The position numbers and the translations under genes are program-made. This document shows positions 8,593 through 16,867 of a stretch of 64,000 bases of DNA, one piece after another. This DNA comes from Crocosphaera sp. UHCC 0190 (lineage in GTDB: Bacteria > Cyanobacteriota > Cyanobacteriia > Cyanobacteriales > Microcystaceae). The stretch spans positions 186,001 to 250,000 of the forward strand of contig NZ_JAYGHP010000003.1 in assembly GCF_034932065.1 (NCBI RefSeq), read 5' to 3'. Within the stretch, counting starts at the first letter, position 1; each line of letters starts with the position of its first letter. The notes under the pieces were generated by a model. It did no database searches, was not told the DNA's origin, and saw only the letters and a program-made list of their open reading frames with translations.

Positions 8593-8781
8593 ATGAAATT
8601 ACTGCACATAGCCCTCGGCATCCTGGTTCCGCCCGTCGGTGTTTTCCTGACCTTTGGGGTCAGTTCGACCCTGTTTATCAACATTGGGCTGACCTTACTG
8701 GGTTGGATTCCAGGTAGTATCCATGCAGTTTGGGCGATCGTTAAACAAGATCAAGAACTCAACCGCCCCGTTAATCAATAA
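8593..8781 (+). CDS. Pmp3/YqaE family small membrane protein
   Basis: A 62-residue protein with two hydrophobic helices and the family signature ILVPPVGVFLTFG (10-22), then NIGLTLLGWIPGSIHAVWAI. Pmp3/YqaE (UPF0057) proteins are small membrane proteins induced by salt, cold or membrane stress in plants, yeast and bacteria. AGAGGA precedes the ATG by 10 bases. The overlapping frame starting at 8532 has no family signature and is a shadow. Confidence 0.9.
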   Translation: MKLLHIALGILVPPVGVFLTFGVSSTLFINIGLTLLGWIPGSIHAVWAIVKQDQELNRPVNQ

Positions 8782-8836
8782 AATTGGCATTTTTAAACCA
8801 AAACTCTTTTTTTCAAGTCTTTATTGAATTAAAAAC

Positions 8837-9235
8837 ATGAACAATACTAATACTATCATTGGATATCTCGTCACTACCTTAGCAACAGCATTGGGCTTAC
8901 TAATCGTTGATTTAGTTGTGCCAGGAGTAGACATTGCTACTTTCACGGCAGCATTACTCGCAGGTGTTGCTATCGGAGTGGTCAATTCCGTCATTCGACC
9001 TGTCCTTTCTACATTATCCCTACCGATTAATTTCGTAACCCTAGGGCTATTTTCATTCGTGGTCAACGGCTGTTGCTTTTGGTTAGCCTCTCTCTTAGTC
9101 CCTGGCTTTGTGGTAAATGGCTTATTAGCCTTCATTTTTGGGCCGGTTATCCTATCATTTGCCAGCACTTTCCTGAATAACTATTTTGCTGAAAAAAAGA
9201 TTGGTCAATCTCCTTCTTTAACTAGCAATAACTAA
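8837..9235 (+). CDS. Phage-holin-like four-TM membrane protein
   Basis: A 132-residue protein with four predicted transmembrane helices, matching the Mycobacterial 4 TMS phage holin-like family (PF04020). Signs are GLLIVDLVVPGV (20-31), GVVNSVIRPVL (47-57) and LPINFVTLGLFSFVVNG (62-78). Despite the name, chromosomal members are not linked to lysis and their role is unknown; no phage genes are near. It follows the Pmp3 gene by 55 bases and could be co-transcribed. Confidence 0.85.
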   Translation: MNNTNTIIGYLVTTLATALGLLIVDLVVPGVDIATFTAALLAGVAIGVVNSVIRPVLSTLSLPINFVTLGLFSFVVNGCCFWLASLLVPGFVVNGLLAFIFGPVILSFASTFLNNYFAEKKIGQSPSLTSNN

Positions 9236-9273
9236 AATCTTCTGACCTTGAAAATATTAAGGGGGAAAAAATT

Positions 9274-9456
9274 ATGCCAAGGCTAGTGGGAAAACAGTCA
9301 AATAGTAGCTGGTATGCTGGACTATTTCTGATTTTTGCGATCGCAGTAGCAGTTTCACTAGAATACTTTGGGGTCATTAATATGATACCCGGCTTCGGTC
9401 GAGATCCTGGACTAAGCGATCAGTCAGGACTACCACTTCATCTCAATGACGAGTAA
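9274..9456 (+). CDS. Small single-TM protein, unknown function
   Basis: A 60-residue protein with one hydrophobic helix at about residues 12-34 (SWYAGLFLIFAIAVAVSLEY) and a Gly/Pro-rich polar tail ending LPLHLNDE. AAGGGGG lies about 9 bases before the ATG. It sits between the holin-like and PRC-barrel genes with short spacers (38 and 33 bases), suggesting one transcript. I do not recognise the family. Confidence 0.65.
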   Translation: MPRLVGKQSNSSWYAGLFLIFAIAVAVSLEYFGVINMIPGFGRDPGLSDQSGLPLHLNDE

Positions 9457-9489
9457 ATAACTTAGTCAATATACGGGAGTTGAAAGACA

Positions 9490-10893
9490 ATGTACAAGGG
9501 CCGAGACATCATTGGCAAACCTGTTGTCTCCTATGACATGGGTGAAAAATTTGACATCGTTGAAGATTTAATTTTTGACCAAAATAGCAATCAACTGCTT
9601 GGGTTTGTTGTCACTGAGTCCAGTTGGTTTAGTTCCGCTCAGGTTTTGTTGTTAAAAGATGTTCAAGCCATTGGAACTGATGCCGTAATTACATCATCTA
9701 AAGATGCGATCGCTAGAGCAACTGAGATTCCAGAAATTCTCAACATCTTAGACCATAATAATATCCTCAAAGGGACTCGCATCCTGACGATGGATGGACG
9801 AGATTTGGGAGTCATGATTGACCTTTACTTCGATGAGAGGACAGGTGAGGTTGAAGGATATGAAGTTTCTGGGGGTCTATTTGCAGATGCCTATTCTGGA
9901 CGTTCCTTTGTGCCAGCTATCCAAACCCTCAAAATTGGTAGAGATGTGATGTTTGTGCCGATTCAGACAGCCCAACTCATGGAAGAGCAAGTTGGGGGAA
10001 TGAGAGCAGCTATGCAGACTGTCAGTGATAAGGTTCAGGAAACGGCTCAAGTCACAGGAGATAAGATCCAGGAATTTGGGCGGAGTGCAACCACCTCGAT
10101 CGCCAATTCTATTATTGATCCAGAGGAGCAAAAGGCTTTTGTGGTAGGTAGAACCGCAGAGCATGAAGTTTTAGCACCCGATGGGCAGTCCTTTGTGCTT
10201 CGGGGGCAGACAGTCACTGAGGCGATCGCTAATTCGGCAGTCTATTTGGGTATTTTGGAGCAGTTGTATCGAGCAACAGGGGGCAGATTTTCGGACAAAC
10301 TTGGTGAACAGTTTGGCAATGCAGTGGCTGGTTTAACCGTTGACCAGACACAAGGCAGACGAGTTCAACAATTCGTTCGCACCAATGGAGGCTCAATCAT
10401 CGCTGCACCTGGTCAAATCGTCACGGCACGGGTGATTGAACGGGCTAAGAGCTACCACCAAGAGCAAGCATTACTACAGGCGGTTGCTTTATCGACAGGT
10501 GAAGCCGCACGGGACAGCACCAGTAGTATCATGACGATGGCAGGGGAGCAGATCAAGTCCACAACCCGACAGACAGGAGAGCAACTGCAAGCGGGAGCCA
10601 AAGATCTTTGGACACAAGTAAAAGAGACAGCCAGCGAGATACAGGCTCGTGGGACTCAGGCAATCGAGGAGCAACGCATTAAAGGTGCGCTAGGGCGTGC
10701 TGTGACCCGTGTTATTCTCGATCAGCGTGATCAGGTAATTCTTAATGTGGGTGAGTTAATTACTCATCAGGCGATCGCTGCTGCCCGTCAGTCTCAGGTT
10801 CTCGATCTACTGCTTAATTCGGTTTACAACGAAAAACCCAAACTATCCCTAGAAGATCTGCGGGCCCCCCAGGCTGGTAGAGCCGCGCTTTAG
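9490..10893 (+). CDS. PRC-barrel domain protein
   Basis: A 467-residue soluble protein. Two PRC-barrel domains occupy about residues 1-75 (GRDIIGKPVVSYDMGEKF) and 90-165 (GTRILTMDGRDLGVMIDLYF). A long Gln/Ala/Thr-rich helical tail follows, with repeated amphipathic stretches (VSDKVQETAQVTGDKIQEF; TTRQTGEQLQAGAKDLW) reminiscent of LEA/CsbD-like helices. PRC barrels mediate protein-protein contacts in photosynthetic reaction centre H subunit and RimM. The stress context and LEA-like tail suggest a structural or protective role, which is inference. GGGAG precedes the ATG by 10 bases. Confidence 0.8.
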   Translation: MYKGRDIIGKPVVSYDMGEKFDIVEDLIFDQNSNQLLGFVVTESSWFSSAQVLLLKDVQAIGTDAVITSSKDAIARATEIPEILNILDHNNILKGTRILTMDGRDLGVMIDLYFDERTGEVEGYEVSGGLFADAYSGRSFVPAIQTLKIGRDVMFVPIQTAQLMEEQVGGMRAAMQTVSDKVQETAQVTGDKIQEFGRSATTSIANSIIDPEEQKAFVVGRTAEHEVLAPDGQSFVLRGQTVTEAIANSAVYLGILEQLYRATGGRFSDKLGEQFGNAVAGLTVDQTQGRRVQQFVRTNGGSIIAAPGQIVTARVIERAKSYHQEQALLQAVALSTGEAARDSTSSIMTMAGEQIKSTTRQTGEQLQAGAKDLWTQVKETASEIQARGTQAIEEQRIKGALGRAVTRVILDQRDQVILNVGELITHQAIAAARQSQVLDLLLNSVYNEKPKLSLEDLRAPQAGRAAL

Positions 10894-10961
10894 GTCAAGT
10901 CGATCAAGCTTCACTTATAGAAGTTCAACGAACAACAAATAATAAATTTTAGGAGAAAGCA

Positions 10962-11669
10962 ATGATATTAACACAACGCGCTGTCGGCACATTCTCAAAT
11001 TACGAAGCAACTGAAAGGGCCCTGCATGAATTAAAAGAAAATGGTTTTTTGATGGAGCAAGTTTTAGTTGTGGGGCGTGATATGAATCGCCAAACGGAGG
11101 AGACAGGAGCGAATACAACTAATCGACTGATAGATGTCGGCAACTTGGATACCAATGAACATGAAGTTGGACAAACCGCAGCAGAAGGATCAGTTGCTGG
11201 TGGTGCCGTCGGCGGTTTAGCTGGTTTATTAATCGGGCTGGGTATTGTCGCCATTCCTGGTGTTGGTCCAATCATGCTGGCCGGTGCTGCGGCCACTACT
11301 ATCGCCACGGCTCTTTCCGGCACTGTCATCGGTGCGGCTGCGGGTAGTTTGGCCGGTGGACTTGTGGGCTTAGGTATACCAGCAGATCGCGCTAAAGTCT
11401 ATAGTGATCGCATTTTGCGCGGTGATTATCTGGTCATGGTTGAAGGCTCAGAAGCTGATATTGACGTGGCTAAGTCAGTTTTAACAAGGCATGGCATTGA
11501 GAAATGGTACGTCTATGATTTGACTGATGATTCGGTTCAGACTCCGACAACAACATCTATCCATCAGACAAAAGTCCAAACAATGGAGAAATATCCCGAA
11601 AAGTCGCTCCATCGTGAGGAAAATCAAAGACCATATTTTTCGAGAGTTGACACTGAGAACTACCGTTAA
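10962..11669 (+). CDS. YflT-like stress protein with glycine-rich membrane segment (cassette A)
   Basis: A 235-residue protein. Residues 1-60 match the heat-induced stress protein YflT domain (AVGTFSNYEATERALHELKENGF). A long Gly/Ala-rich stretch at about 75-145 (GAVGGLAGLLIGLGIVAIPG and following) resembles glycine-zipper membrane segments. A polar C-terminal domain contains DYLVMVEGSEADID. Function of the family is unknown. First gene of cassette A (YflT, BON lipoprotein, secreted CsbD, DUF5670). Paralogue of 17357-17977, with an identical leader AATAAATTTTAGGAGAAAGC before the ATG. The C-terminus is ~30 residues longer than that of the paralogue. Confidence 0.85.
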   Translation: MILTQRAVGTFSNYEATERALHELKENGFLMEQVLVVGRDMNRQTEETGANTTNRLIDVGNLDTNEHEVGQTAAEGSVAGGAVGGLAGLLIGLGIVAIPGVGPIMLAGAAATTIATALSGTVIGAAAGSLAGGLVGLGIPADRAKVYSDRILRGDYLVMVEGSEADIDVAKSVLTRHGIEKWYVYDLTDDSVQTPTTTSIHQTKVQTMEKYPEKSLHREENQRPYFSRVDTENYR

Positions 11670-11678
11670 GGAGGCAAC

Positions 11679-12143
11679 ATGAATAAGCTCACCAAAATCA
11701 ACTTTACTCTGCCTTTACTACTCAGCGTTTTGCTGATGGCAACTATATCGGCTTGCGCTGGGGTTAAAACAACATCCGATGCTCCCAGTTCCACCGACAA
11801 CAATGGGCAGGCTTCCACAACAGAAGAGACTAAAACCACTAAAGATGACGCTCAAGGTAGTATACGCAGAAAACAGCTAGATGCAGATATTAAAGCACGG
11901 GAGCAGCGCAATAATATGGGAGGCGACCCCCAAGAACGTGCTGAGGGAGATTTAGCCAGTGAAGTGCGTAGCAAACTAGAGGCCAATATCCCTCGTGGTC
12001 AGCTTACCGTCACCGCTAAAGATGCAGAGGTTACAGTATCGGGGGTAGTTCCAACACAGAATGAACTCGATAAAATTCAACCTTTAGCCATGGAAATCAA
12101 AGGGGTAAATAGCGTGATGGTGAAGGCTGTTGTGAACCCATAA
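11679..12143 (+). CDS. BON-domain lipoprotein (cassette A)
   Basis: A 154-residue predicted lipoprotein. Its signal peptide ends in a lipobox (ATISAC) with the modified Cys at about residue 26. A polar Thr/Ser/Asp linker follows, then a BON domain at about residues 90-153 (GDLASEVRSKLEANI, VTVSGVVPTQNELDKI, IKGVNSVMVKAVV). It is likely anchored to a membrane on its periplasmic face. AAGGAGG lies 7 bases before the ATG, and the gene starts only 9 bases after the YflT stop, so the two are co-translated. Paralogue of 18020-18484; the BON domain also resembles that of the repeat protein at 4646-5698. Confidence 0.88.
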   Translation: MNKLTKINFTLPLLLSVLLMATISACAGVKTTSDAPSSTDNNGQASTTEETKTTKDDAQGSIRRKQLDADIKAREQRNNMGGDPQERAEGDLASEVRSKLEANIPRGQLTVTAKDAEVTVSGVVPTQNELDKIQPLAMEIKGVNSVMVKAVVNP

Positions 12144-12188
12144 AACGATTTCCTGTTACTCATTAATTCTTCTTTGGAGTTTAAAAAA

Positions 12189-12689
12189 ATGATTTCATTT
12201 CAACAGATTCGTCGCTTTTTTGTCACCATGATTTTAACTATCATGCTGGCAATTACCATCGCTTTTGACTTTGGAACTACCAATAGTTGGGCGGCAACTT
12301 CTTCCATCTCATCTATCAGTCCCTCTAATACTCAGCTAATCGCTATCTGGGGATGGGGAAAAACAAAAGCACAAGCAAAAGATATTGAAGGCAAAGCCCA
12401 AGAAGCAGTGGGAAACCTGACTGGTGATCCTAAAGATCAGATGATGGGAAAAGCCAAAAAAATCGAAAGTCAGGCTCGTAATACAGCCGAAGATATGAAA
12501 GACAACATGAAGTTAACAGGGAGAGCTAAAGCCGTAACAAAAAACATTGAAGGCAAAGCTCAAGAAGCAAGAGGTAACGTTACGGGGAACCTTGGCGATC
12601 AAGTTGCTGGAAAAGCTAAACAAGCCGAAAGTCAAGCTCGTAATGCAGTAGAAGATGCGAAAGATACGGTTCAAAATGTCTTCAATTAA
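12189..12689 (+). CDS. Secreted two-domain CsbD protein (cassette A)
   Basis: A 166-residue protein. The N-terminus (MISFQQIRRFFVTMILTIML..., cut near SWAA) is a signal peptide. Two CsbD units follow, at about 63-105 (DIEGKAQEAVGNLTGDPKDQ) and 117-160 (NIEGKAQEARGNVTGN). CsbD proteins are normally cytoplasmic, so export is unusual. The start at 12189 is preferred over the in-frame TTG at 12174 because TTTGGAG is its ribosome-binding site and because all paralogues begin MISF. Paralogues are at 16868 and 18675, with a remnant at 14128. Confidence 0.88.
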   Translation: MISFQQIRRFFVTMILTIMLAITIAFDFGTTNSWAATSSISSISPSNTQLIAIWGWGKTKAQAKDIEGKAQEAVGNLTGDPKDQMMGKAKKIESQARNTAEDMKDNMKLTGRAKAVTKNIEGKAQEARGNVTGNLGDQVAGKAKQAESQARNAVEDAKDTVQNVFN

Positions 12690-12722
12690 GCTCAATTTAA
12701 AAACATCTCAATGGAGGGAATT

Positions 12723-12878
12723 ATGTCTAATCTTCTTTGGACTGTCGCTGTCATACTTGTTATCTTCTGGTTGTTAGGATTTTCAATGAACATTGGGGGT
12801 GGTTTAATCCATCTGCTTTTGGTTTTAGCGTTAATTGCCATTGTCTATAACTTGGTGACAGGGCGAACCATTGGCTAA
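12723..12878 (+). CDS. DUF5670 (lmo0937 family) mini membrane protein, copy 1
   Basis: A 51-residue product: ATG 12723, TAA 12876-12878. It begins MSNLLWTVAVILVIFWLLGF and has two hydrophobic segments separated by NIGGGLIHLLL, ending TGRTIG. This is the pattern of the lmo0937/DUF5670 family of very small membrane proteins of unknown function. GGAGGG stands 6 bases before the ATG. It closes cassette A, 33 bases after the secreted CsbD gene. Sister copies are at 14224-14376 and 19216-19371. Confidence 0.88.
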   Translation: MSNLLWTVAVILVIFWLLGFSMNIGGGLIHLLLVLALIAIVYNLVTGRTIG

Positions 12879-12988
12879 TAACTATTGTGACTTGTTTGTC
12901 AGCAAAAAAATCTGACTTGTTAACAAGTTGCGATAATTAGCAAACTCTTTTAAGGTTTCGTTCCAATGGTCCGTTTTGGGAAAAATCC

Positions 12989-13516
12989 ATGATATTTAAG
13001 AAGTCAGTTAAGACTATATTGCTGGGATTTGCTCTCTGGTTTTGCCTTTTTGTTGGTATTGGACAAAACCCTGTCATAGCAATAACTCTCACGGAGACTG
13101 ACTTGCTATCTCAAGAAAGGATACTTATACCAACTCTGCCCAAAGAACCCCTCAATCTAGAATCGGGAGTTGATCGCTTTCTCACGTCGATTCCACAAGG
13201 CTATTATACGATCGCCAGTGTCGAAAGCCTAAAAAGCCTGTTAGAAAACCCTCAAACCTTGTTGGTAGACGTGCGAGAACCCTCTGAGTATCAGTCGGGA
13301 CATATACCCAACGCGATCAATATTCCCCTCCGAACCTTGACGCAGAATTTGGACAAAATCCCGCAAAATCGCCCTGTGGTTTTCTACTGTTCTTCCGGCT
13401 ATCGGTCGGGAATGGGGGTGATGACCTTGCATCTGTTGGGATATGAAAATATTCAGGGATTTCCCCCAAGTTTTCTTGGCTGGAAAGCAGCCGGAGAGGC
13501 GATCGCCAAATCATGA
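12989..13516 (+). CDS. Secreted rhodanese-domain protein
   Basis: A 175-residue protein with a signal peptide (hydrophobic residues 9-31, VIA cleavage region) followed by a single rhodanese domain at about 75-175. Landmarks are LVDVREPSEYQSGHIPNAINIP (92-113, only partly quoted family motif) and the active loop CSSGYRSG with Cys134. It may transfer sulfane sulfur or act as a redox or sulfur carrier in the periplasm or lumen. It lies 16 bases upstream of a Rieske PetC paralogue and is likely co-transcribed with it. The ribosome-binding site is weak (TTTTGGG). Confidence 0.88.
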   Translation: MIFKKSVKTILLGFALWFCLFVGIGQNPVIAITLTETDLLSQERILIPTLPKEPLNLESGVDRFLTSIPQGYYTIASVESLKSLLENPQTLLVDVREPSEYQSGHIPNAINIPLRTLTQNLDKIPQNRPVVFYCSSGYRSGMGVMTLHLLGYENIQGFPPSFLGWKAAGEAIAKS

Positions 13517-13532
13517 CATAAGGAGATTCATC

Positions 13533-14069
13533 ATGGACAGTAATATTCCTCTGGAAAGTCCATCCCTATCAAGGCGGCAACTCATCAACTTTTTTACCGG
13601 AGCCACCATTGCTGTTCCTGCTGGTTACGCGCTTTACGTTGCCGGAAAATTCTTGATTCCTCCCCCAGAAAAAACCGGCCCTGGGGGTGCTATCCCTGCC
13701 AAAGATGTTTTAGGTAACTTAATTCCCGCCTCGCAAATCTTAGCAGAATCCCCAGGAACCCGTGCCTTGGTTGCGGGTTTAGCAGGAGAACCTACCTACC
13801 TAATTGTCAAAGAAGATAACACCCTAGACAGCATCGGGATCGTTGATAACTGCACTCACCTCGGTTGTACCTTTCCTTGGAACCCGATAGATCAGCAGTT
13901 TCAATGTCCCTGTCATGGTTCCCGCTATGCCCCTGATGGCTCGGTGGTAAGGGGGCCAGCCCCTCTGCCCCTCAAGATTGTCCAAGTTGCGGTGATCGAT
14001 AACAGTATTTTAATCTCGCCCTGGACGGAAACCGATCCTCGCACGGGAGAAAAGCCCTGGTGGGCCTAA
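13533..14069 (+). CDS. petC: Cytochrome b6f-type Rieske iron-sulfur protein paralogue
   Basis: A 178-residue Rieske protein. It has an N-terminal twin-arginine-like SRRQ at 13-16 with a membrane anchor at about 17-40, then the cluster motifs CTHLGC (Cys107, His109, disulfide Cys112) and CPCHGS (Cys125, Cys127, His128). ATG 13533 is chosen because AAGGAGA lies 7 bases upstream and the length equals that of cyanobacterial PetC. In cyanobacteria petC1 is normally next to petA. This copy sits beside a rhodanese gene in a stress island, which suggests an alternative PetC (petC2/petC3-like); that assignment is inference. Confidence 0.85.
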   Translation: MDSNIPLESPSLSRRQLINFFTGATIAVPAGYALYVAGKFLIPPPEKTGPGGAIPAKDVLGNLIPASQILAESPGTRALVAGLAGEPTYLIVKEDNTLDSIGIVDNCTHLGCTFPWNPIDQQFQCPCHGSRYAPDGSVVRGPAPLPLKIVQVAVIDNSILISPWTETDPRTGEKPWWA

Positions 14070-14127
14070 TGATTCCCCATTGTCAATCAATTTGTTACTA
14101 ATTAATTCTTTTTTGGAGTTTAAAAAA

Positions 14128-14170
14128 ATGATTTCATGTGAAAGATACAGTTCAAGATATCTTTAATTAA
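14128..14170 (+). pseudogene. Collapsed remnant of a secreted CsbD gene
   Basis: The leader ATTAATTCTTTTTTGGAG and the first codons ATGATTTCA match the secreted CsbD genes. The sequence then jumps directly to the last codons (GTGAAAGATACAGTTCAAGA, encoding VKDTVQDIFN in the ancestral frame, stop at 14168-14170). About 460 bases of the gene body are missing, and the join shifts the frame, giving a 12-codon ORF. The following DUF5670 gene is intact. Confidence 0.85.
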
Positions 14171-14223
14171 AGATCGATTGGAATAATGTTTAAATCACTT
14201 TTATCTAAATAGAAGAGGGAATT

Positions 14224-14376
14224 ATGTTAGATCTCGTTTGGACTGCTGTTGTTATACTTTTCATCCTCTGGGTGTTAGGATTCTCCGTTCACATTGGCGG
14301 TAGCTTAATCCACCTGCTTTTGGTTTTGGTGCTGATTGGTATTGTCTACAACTTACTGATAAGACGACGCATTTAA
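14224..14376 (+). CDS. DUF5670 (lmo0937 family) mini membrane protein, copy 2
   Basis: A 50-residue product: ATG 14224, TAA 14374-14376. It starts MLDLVWTAVVILFILWVLGF and continues VHIGGSLIHLLLVLVLIG; the C-terminus is IRRRI instead of TGRTIG. It is the most diverged of the three copies and follows the collapsed CsbD remnant, so it is the tail of a decayed third cassette. The ribosome-binding region is GAGGG before the ATG. A strong terminator follows at 14429-14459. Confidence 0.85.
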   Translation: MLDLVWTAVVILFILWVLGFSVHIGGSLIHLLLVLVLIGIVYNLLIRRRI

Positions 14377-14428
14377 TAACCATTTTGCCTTGTTTGCATT
14401 GCAAGCAAAAAGATTTTGACTTCCAAAG

Positions 14429-14459
14429 AAGCCATGATCTGAATACCATGGCTTTTTTC
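14429..14459 (+). terminator. Rho-independent terminator
   Basis: Perfect 8-bp stem AAGCCATG / CATGGCTT with a 10-base loop, followed directly by TTTTTTCT. It ends the DUF5670 copy 2 transcript and insulates the GH13 gene downstream. Confidence 0.8.
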
Positions 14460-14503
14460 TAACAAATACTTAGAAATCAATCTTCCATTTAGGAACGAAA
14501 AAT

Positions 14504-16156
14504 ATGGCAACCAAGATCGAATTTCAACTCTTTGCTCCCTATAATAAGGCAGTCTCATTAATCGGTTCGTTTTCTAATTGGGAAGAAATCCCCATGGAAA
14601 AAAATGATCAAGGCAACTTCAAAATCCAAGTTGAACTAGCAGATGGTATTTATCAATATAAATTTCGTGTTCAGTCAAAAAGCTGGTTTTTGGAACCTGA
14701 TCAATGGGTAGATATTGTTGATCCCTATGCCACTGATGTTGATAATGCAACCCAAAATGGTATCCTGCGAATCAAAGATGGTCAACCCATTGTTGATACT
14801 TATGTTTGGCAACACGATGACAAACCGTTACCTCCCGATCATGCTTTAGTGATTTATGAGATGCACATTGCCGACTTTTCAGGGGGTGAAACTGATGAGA
14901 AGCGGCGCGGAAAATTTAAACACGCTCTCGAAAAGCTCGATTATCTCTGTGATTTAGGCATTAATGCCATTGAACTCATGCCCGTGCAAGAGTATCCTGG
15001 TGATTATGGTTGGGGTTACAATCCGCGCCATTTCTTTGCCGCAGAAAATAGTTATGGTTCCACTGAAGATCTTAAACACCTGATTGATGAATGTCATGGC
15101 AGAGGCATTCGCGTGTTAATTGACGGCATTTATAATCACTCAGAATCCGCTAGTCCCCTAACTCAAATTGATCATGATTATTGGTATCGTCATGCTCCTA
15201 AAGATCCCGAATTTAGTTGGGGGCCAGAATTCAATTATGAACATTACGACGAGAACTTAGGCACTTATCCCGCTCGTAAATTTATTGGTGATAATGTGCG
15301 TTTTTGGATTGAAGAGTATCATACGGACGGTATTCGCTACGATGCTGCTCGACAAATTGGTAATTACGATTTCCTACGCTGGATTGTTGAAGAAACAAAA
15401 CTTGTCGCGGGTTCTAAGCCATTCTACAATGTTGCTGAGTATATTCCTGAAGATAATAGCATTACTGGTTATGATGGCCCCATGGATGGTTGCTGGCATG
15501 AAAGTTTTTACAATTCCATTGTCGCGCATTTATGTGGCGATCGCTTCGATATTGAGGAACTCAAAAACGTACTCGACTGCAAACGTCAAGGGTTTATTGG
15601 TGTAACCAATGTAGTCAACTATCTGACTAATCATGACCATAATCATTTAATGACGGAATTTGCCAATCGAGAGATATTTGATGATTCAGCTTTTAAACGA
15701 GCTAAACTGGGAGCCGCACTGATGATGACGGCTGTTGGCGTACCGATGATCTGGATGGGTGAGGAATTTGGGGAATATAAGTCTAAAACCATTGAACCGT
15801 CTAAAATTGACTGGCGTTTATTAGAGAATGATGCCAATCGCAGCTTGTTTGAATATTATAAGGGTTTAATTGATTTACGGAAGAATAATCATGCTTTTTA
15901 TCATGAAAACATCGACTTTTTTCACGAAGATTCAGATAATCGTGTACTTGCCTACTGTCGTTGGAATGAAGAAGGTTCCCGCATAGTGGTTATTGCCAAT
16001 TTCTCAGATAATTTCTTGGCCGGCTATCAAGTGACTAATTTTCCCGCTAATGGTATTTGGCACGAATGGACACACAATTATGAGGTGGAGACGAATGATA
16101 ACAATATCATGACTGATTTGTCAGAATATGAGGCTAAGGTTTTTATTTGGCAGTAA
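14504..16156 (+). CDS. GH13 alpha-amylase family glucan enzyme
   Basis: A 550-residue cytoplasmic protein. A CBM48-like N-terminal domain (about 1-100; FQLFAPYNKAVSLIGSFSNW) is followed by a GH13 barrel. The catalytic regions are all visible: LIDGIYNHS with Asp207, GIRYDAARQ with nucleophile Asp280, NVAEYIPE with acid/base Glu312, and LTNHDH with Asp378. WGYNPRHFFAAENSYG recalls glycogen branching enzymes, but at 550 residues it is shorter than the usual GlgB (about 630-770). Likely a glycogen-active branching or debranching relative, or a maltooligosaccharide hydrolase; the exact reaction is not determinable. It stands alone between gene-free or terminator regions. Confidence 0.82.
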   Translation: MATKIEFQLFAPYNKAVSLIGSFSNWEEIPMEKNDQGNFKIQVELADGIYQYKFRVQSKSWFLEPDQWVDIVDPYATDVDNATQNGILRIKDGQPIVDTYVWQHDDKPLPPDHALVIYEMHIADFSGGETDEKRRGKFKHALEKLDYLCDLGINAIELMPVQEYPGDYGWGYNPRHFFAAENSYGSTEDLKHLIDECHGRGIRVLIDGIYNHSESASPLTQIDHDYWYRHAPKDPEFSWGPEFNYEHYDENLGTYPARKFIGDNVRFWIEEYHTDGIRYDAARQIGNYDFLRWIVEETKLVAGSKPFYNVAEYIPEDNSITGYDGPMDGCWHESFYNSIVAHLCGDRFDIEELKNVLDCKRQGFIGVTNVVNYLTNHDHNHLMTEFANREIFDDSAFKRAKLGAALMMTAVGVPMIWMGEEFGEYKSKTIEPSKIDWRLLENDANRSLFEYYKGLIDLRKNNHAFYHENIDFFHEDSDNRVLAYCRWNEEGSRIVVIANFSDNFLAGYQVTNFPANGIWHEWTHNYEVETNDNNIMTDLSEYEAKVFIWQ

Positions 16157-16867
16157 GTAGTCCATTTGACACTCCCTCGCCGTAGAAAGGCGGGGAGAAT
16201 GTTGACTTTGATCCTTTTTTATATCCAAATGAAAACTGATATTAAAAAAAAGAAAAAGTAAAAAAAAAAGAAAAATTGTTAAAATCTAACTAAATTTACT
16301 TGCATTTAGTTAGATTAAAAAAGAAAAAGTCTGCCTAAAAATATCTGTGACATAATTAAAATTATATTAGACAAATATTGATATAGTATCTAATTGTGTC
16401 CAACCATATACAATCACAAGAATTACTCTGGATAAGTAGTGTTGAAGTAGTTACTATCCTTTTTTTCTTGTTTTTTGTCTATTTATCTATATTTTATGTT
16501 AAATTTAATTATTTTTTATAGCTGTTAAGTAAACCTAAATCAGCCATTAATTCTAATGGCTTGTTACTTGTTGTAAACTATTTGGCAAAATCAAGTAATT
16601 TCTCTGTTACAATAAGAGCATGAAATTAGTCAACTATTTGTCACATTTCTGTCAAAAGAATGCTTCGCACCCACCATTGCTGAGCAATAATTAGACCCCT
16701 CTCATTTAATTGGCTAACAACAAAAGGTAAGGGGTAGAAGATGAATAATAATGCTTTTTCCCTTTACCTTTTCTTCCTTCAATAATCTTGATGATTTAGG
16801 CTGGTTCAAAATCTGAGAATCAGTAAATTATCGTTGATATATCAAATTCTTTTTTGGAGTAAAAAAA
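16157..16867. other. Gene-free region upstream of csbD cassette
   Basis: No gene seen. It begins with a solitary IS200/IS605-type end hairpin (16166-16205), then A-rich tracts (16240-16275). The stretch 16523-16635 is homologous to 7119-7233 upstream of CsbD copy 2. The ribosome-binding leader TTCTTTTTTGGAG stands at the far end. It probably contains the promoter and a long 5' untranslated region for the CsbD gene at 16868. Confidence 0.6.
16166..16205. mobile_element. Solitary IS200/IS605-type terminal hairpin
   Basis: TTGAC followed by an imperfect hairpin: CTCCC, a bulged T, CGCC / GGCG, GGGAG. Subterminal hairpins with one extrahelical base are characteristic of IS200/IS605 ends. No transposase gene or partner end is near, so this is a leftover end or scar. 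Confidence 0.5.

Noticed and set aside
8532..8717. 61-codon frame overlapping the Pmp3 gene
   Set aside because: It is shifted relative to the clear Pmp3/YqaE protein and has no signature of its own.
8837..9235. Prophage holin
   Set aside because: The family name mentions holins, but no endolysin or other phage gene is near and the neighbours are chromosomal stress genes.
13443..13532. N-terminal 30-codon extension of the Rieske gene
   Set aside because: It overlaps the rhodanese coding end, while ATG 13533 has a strong ribosome-binding site and gives the standard PetC length.
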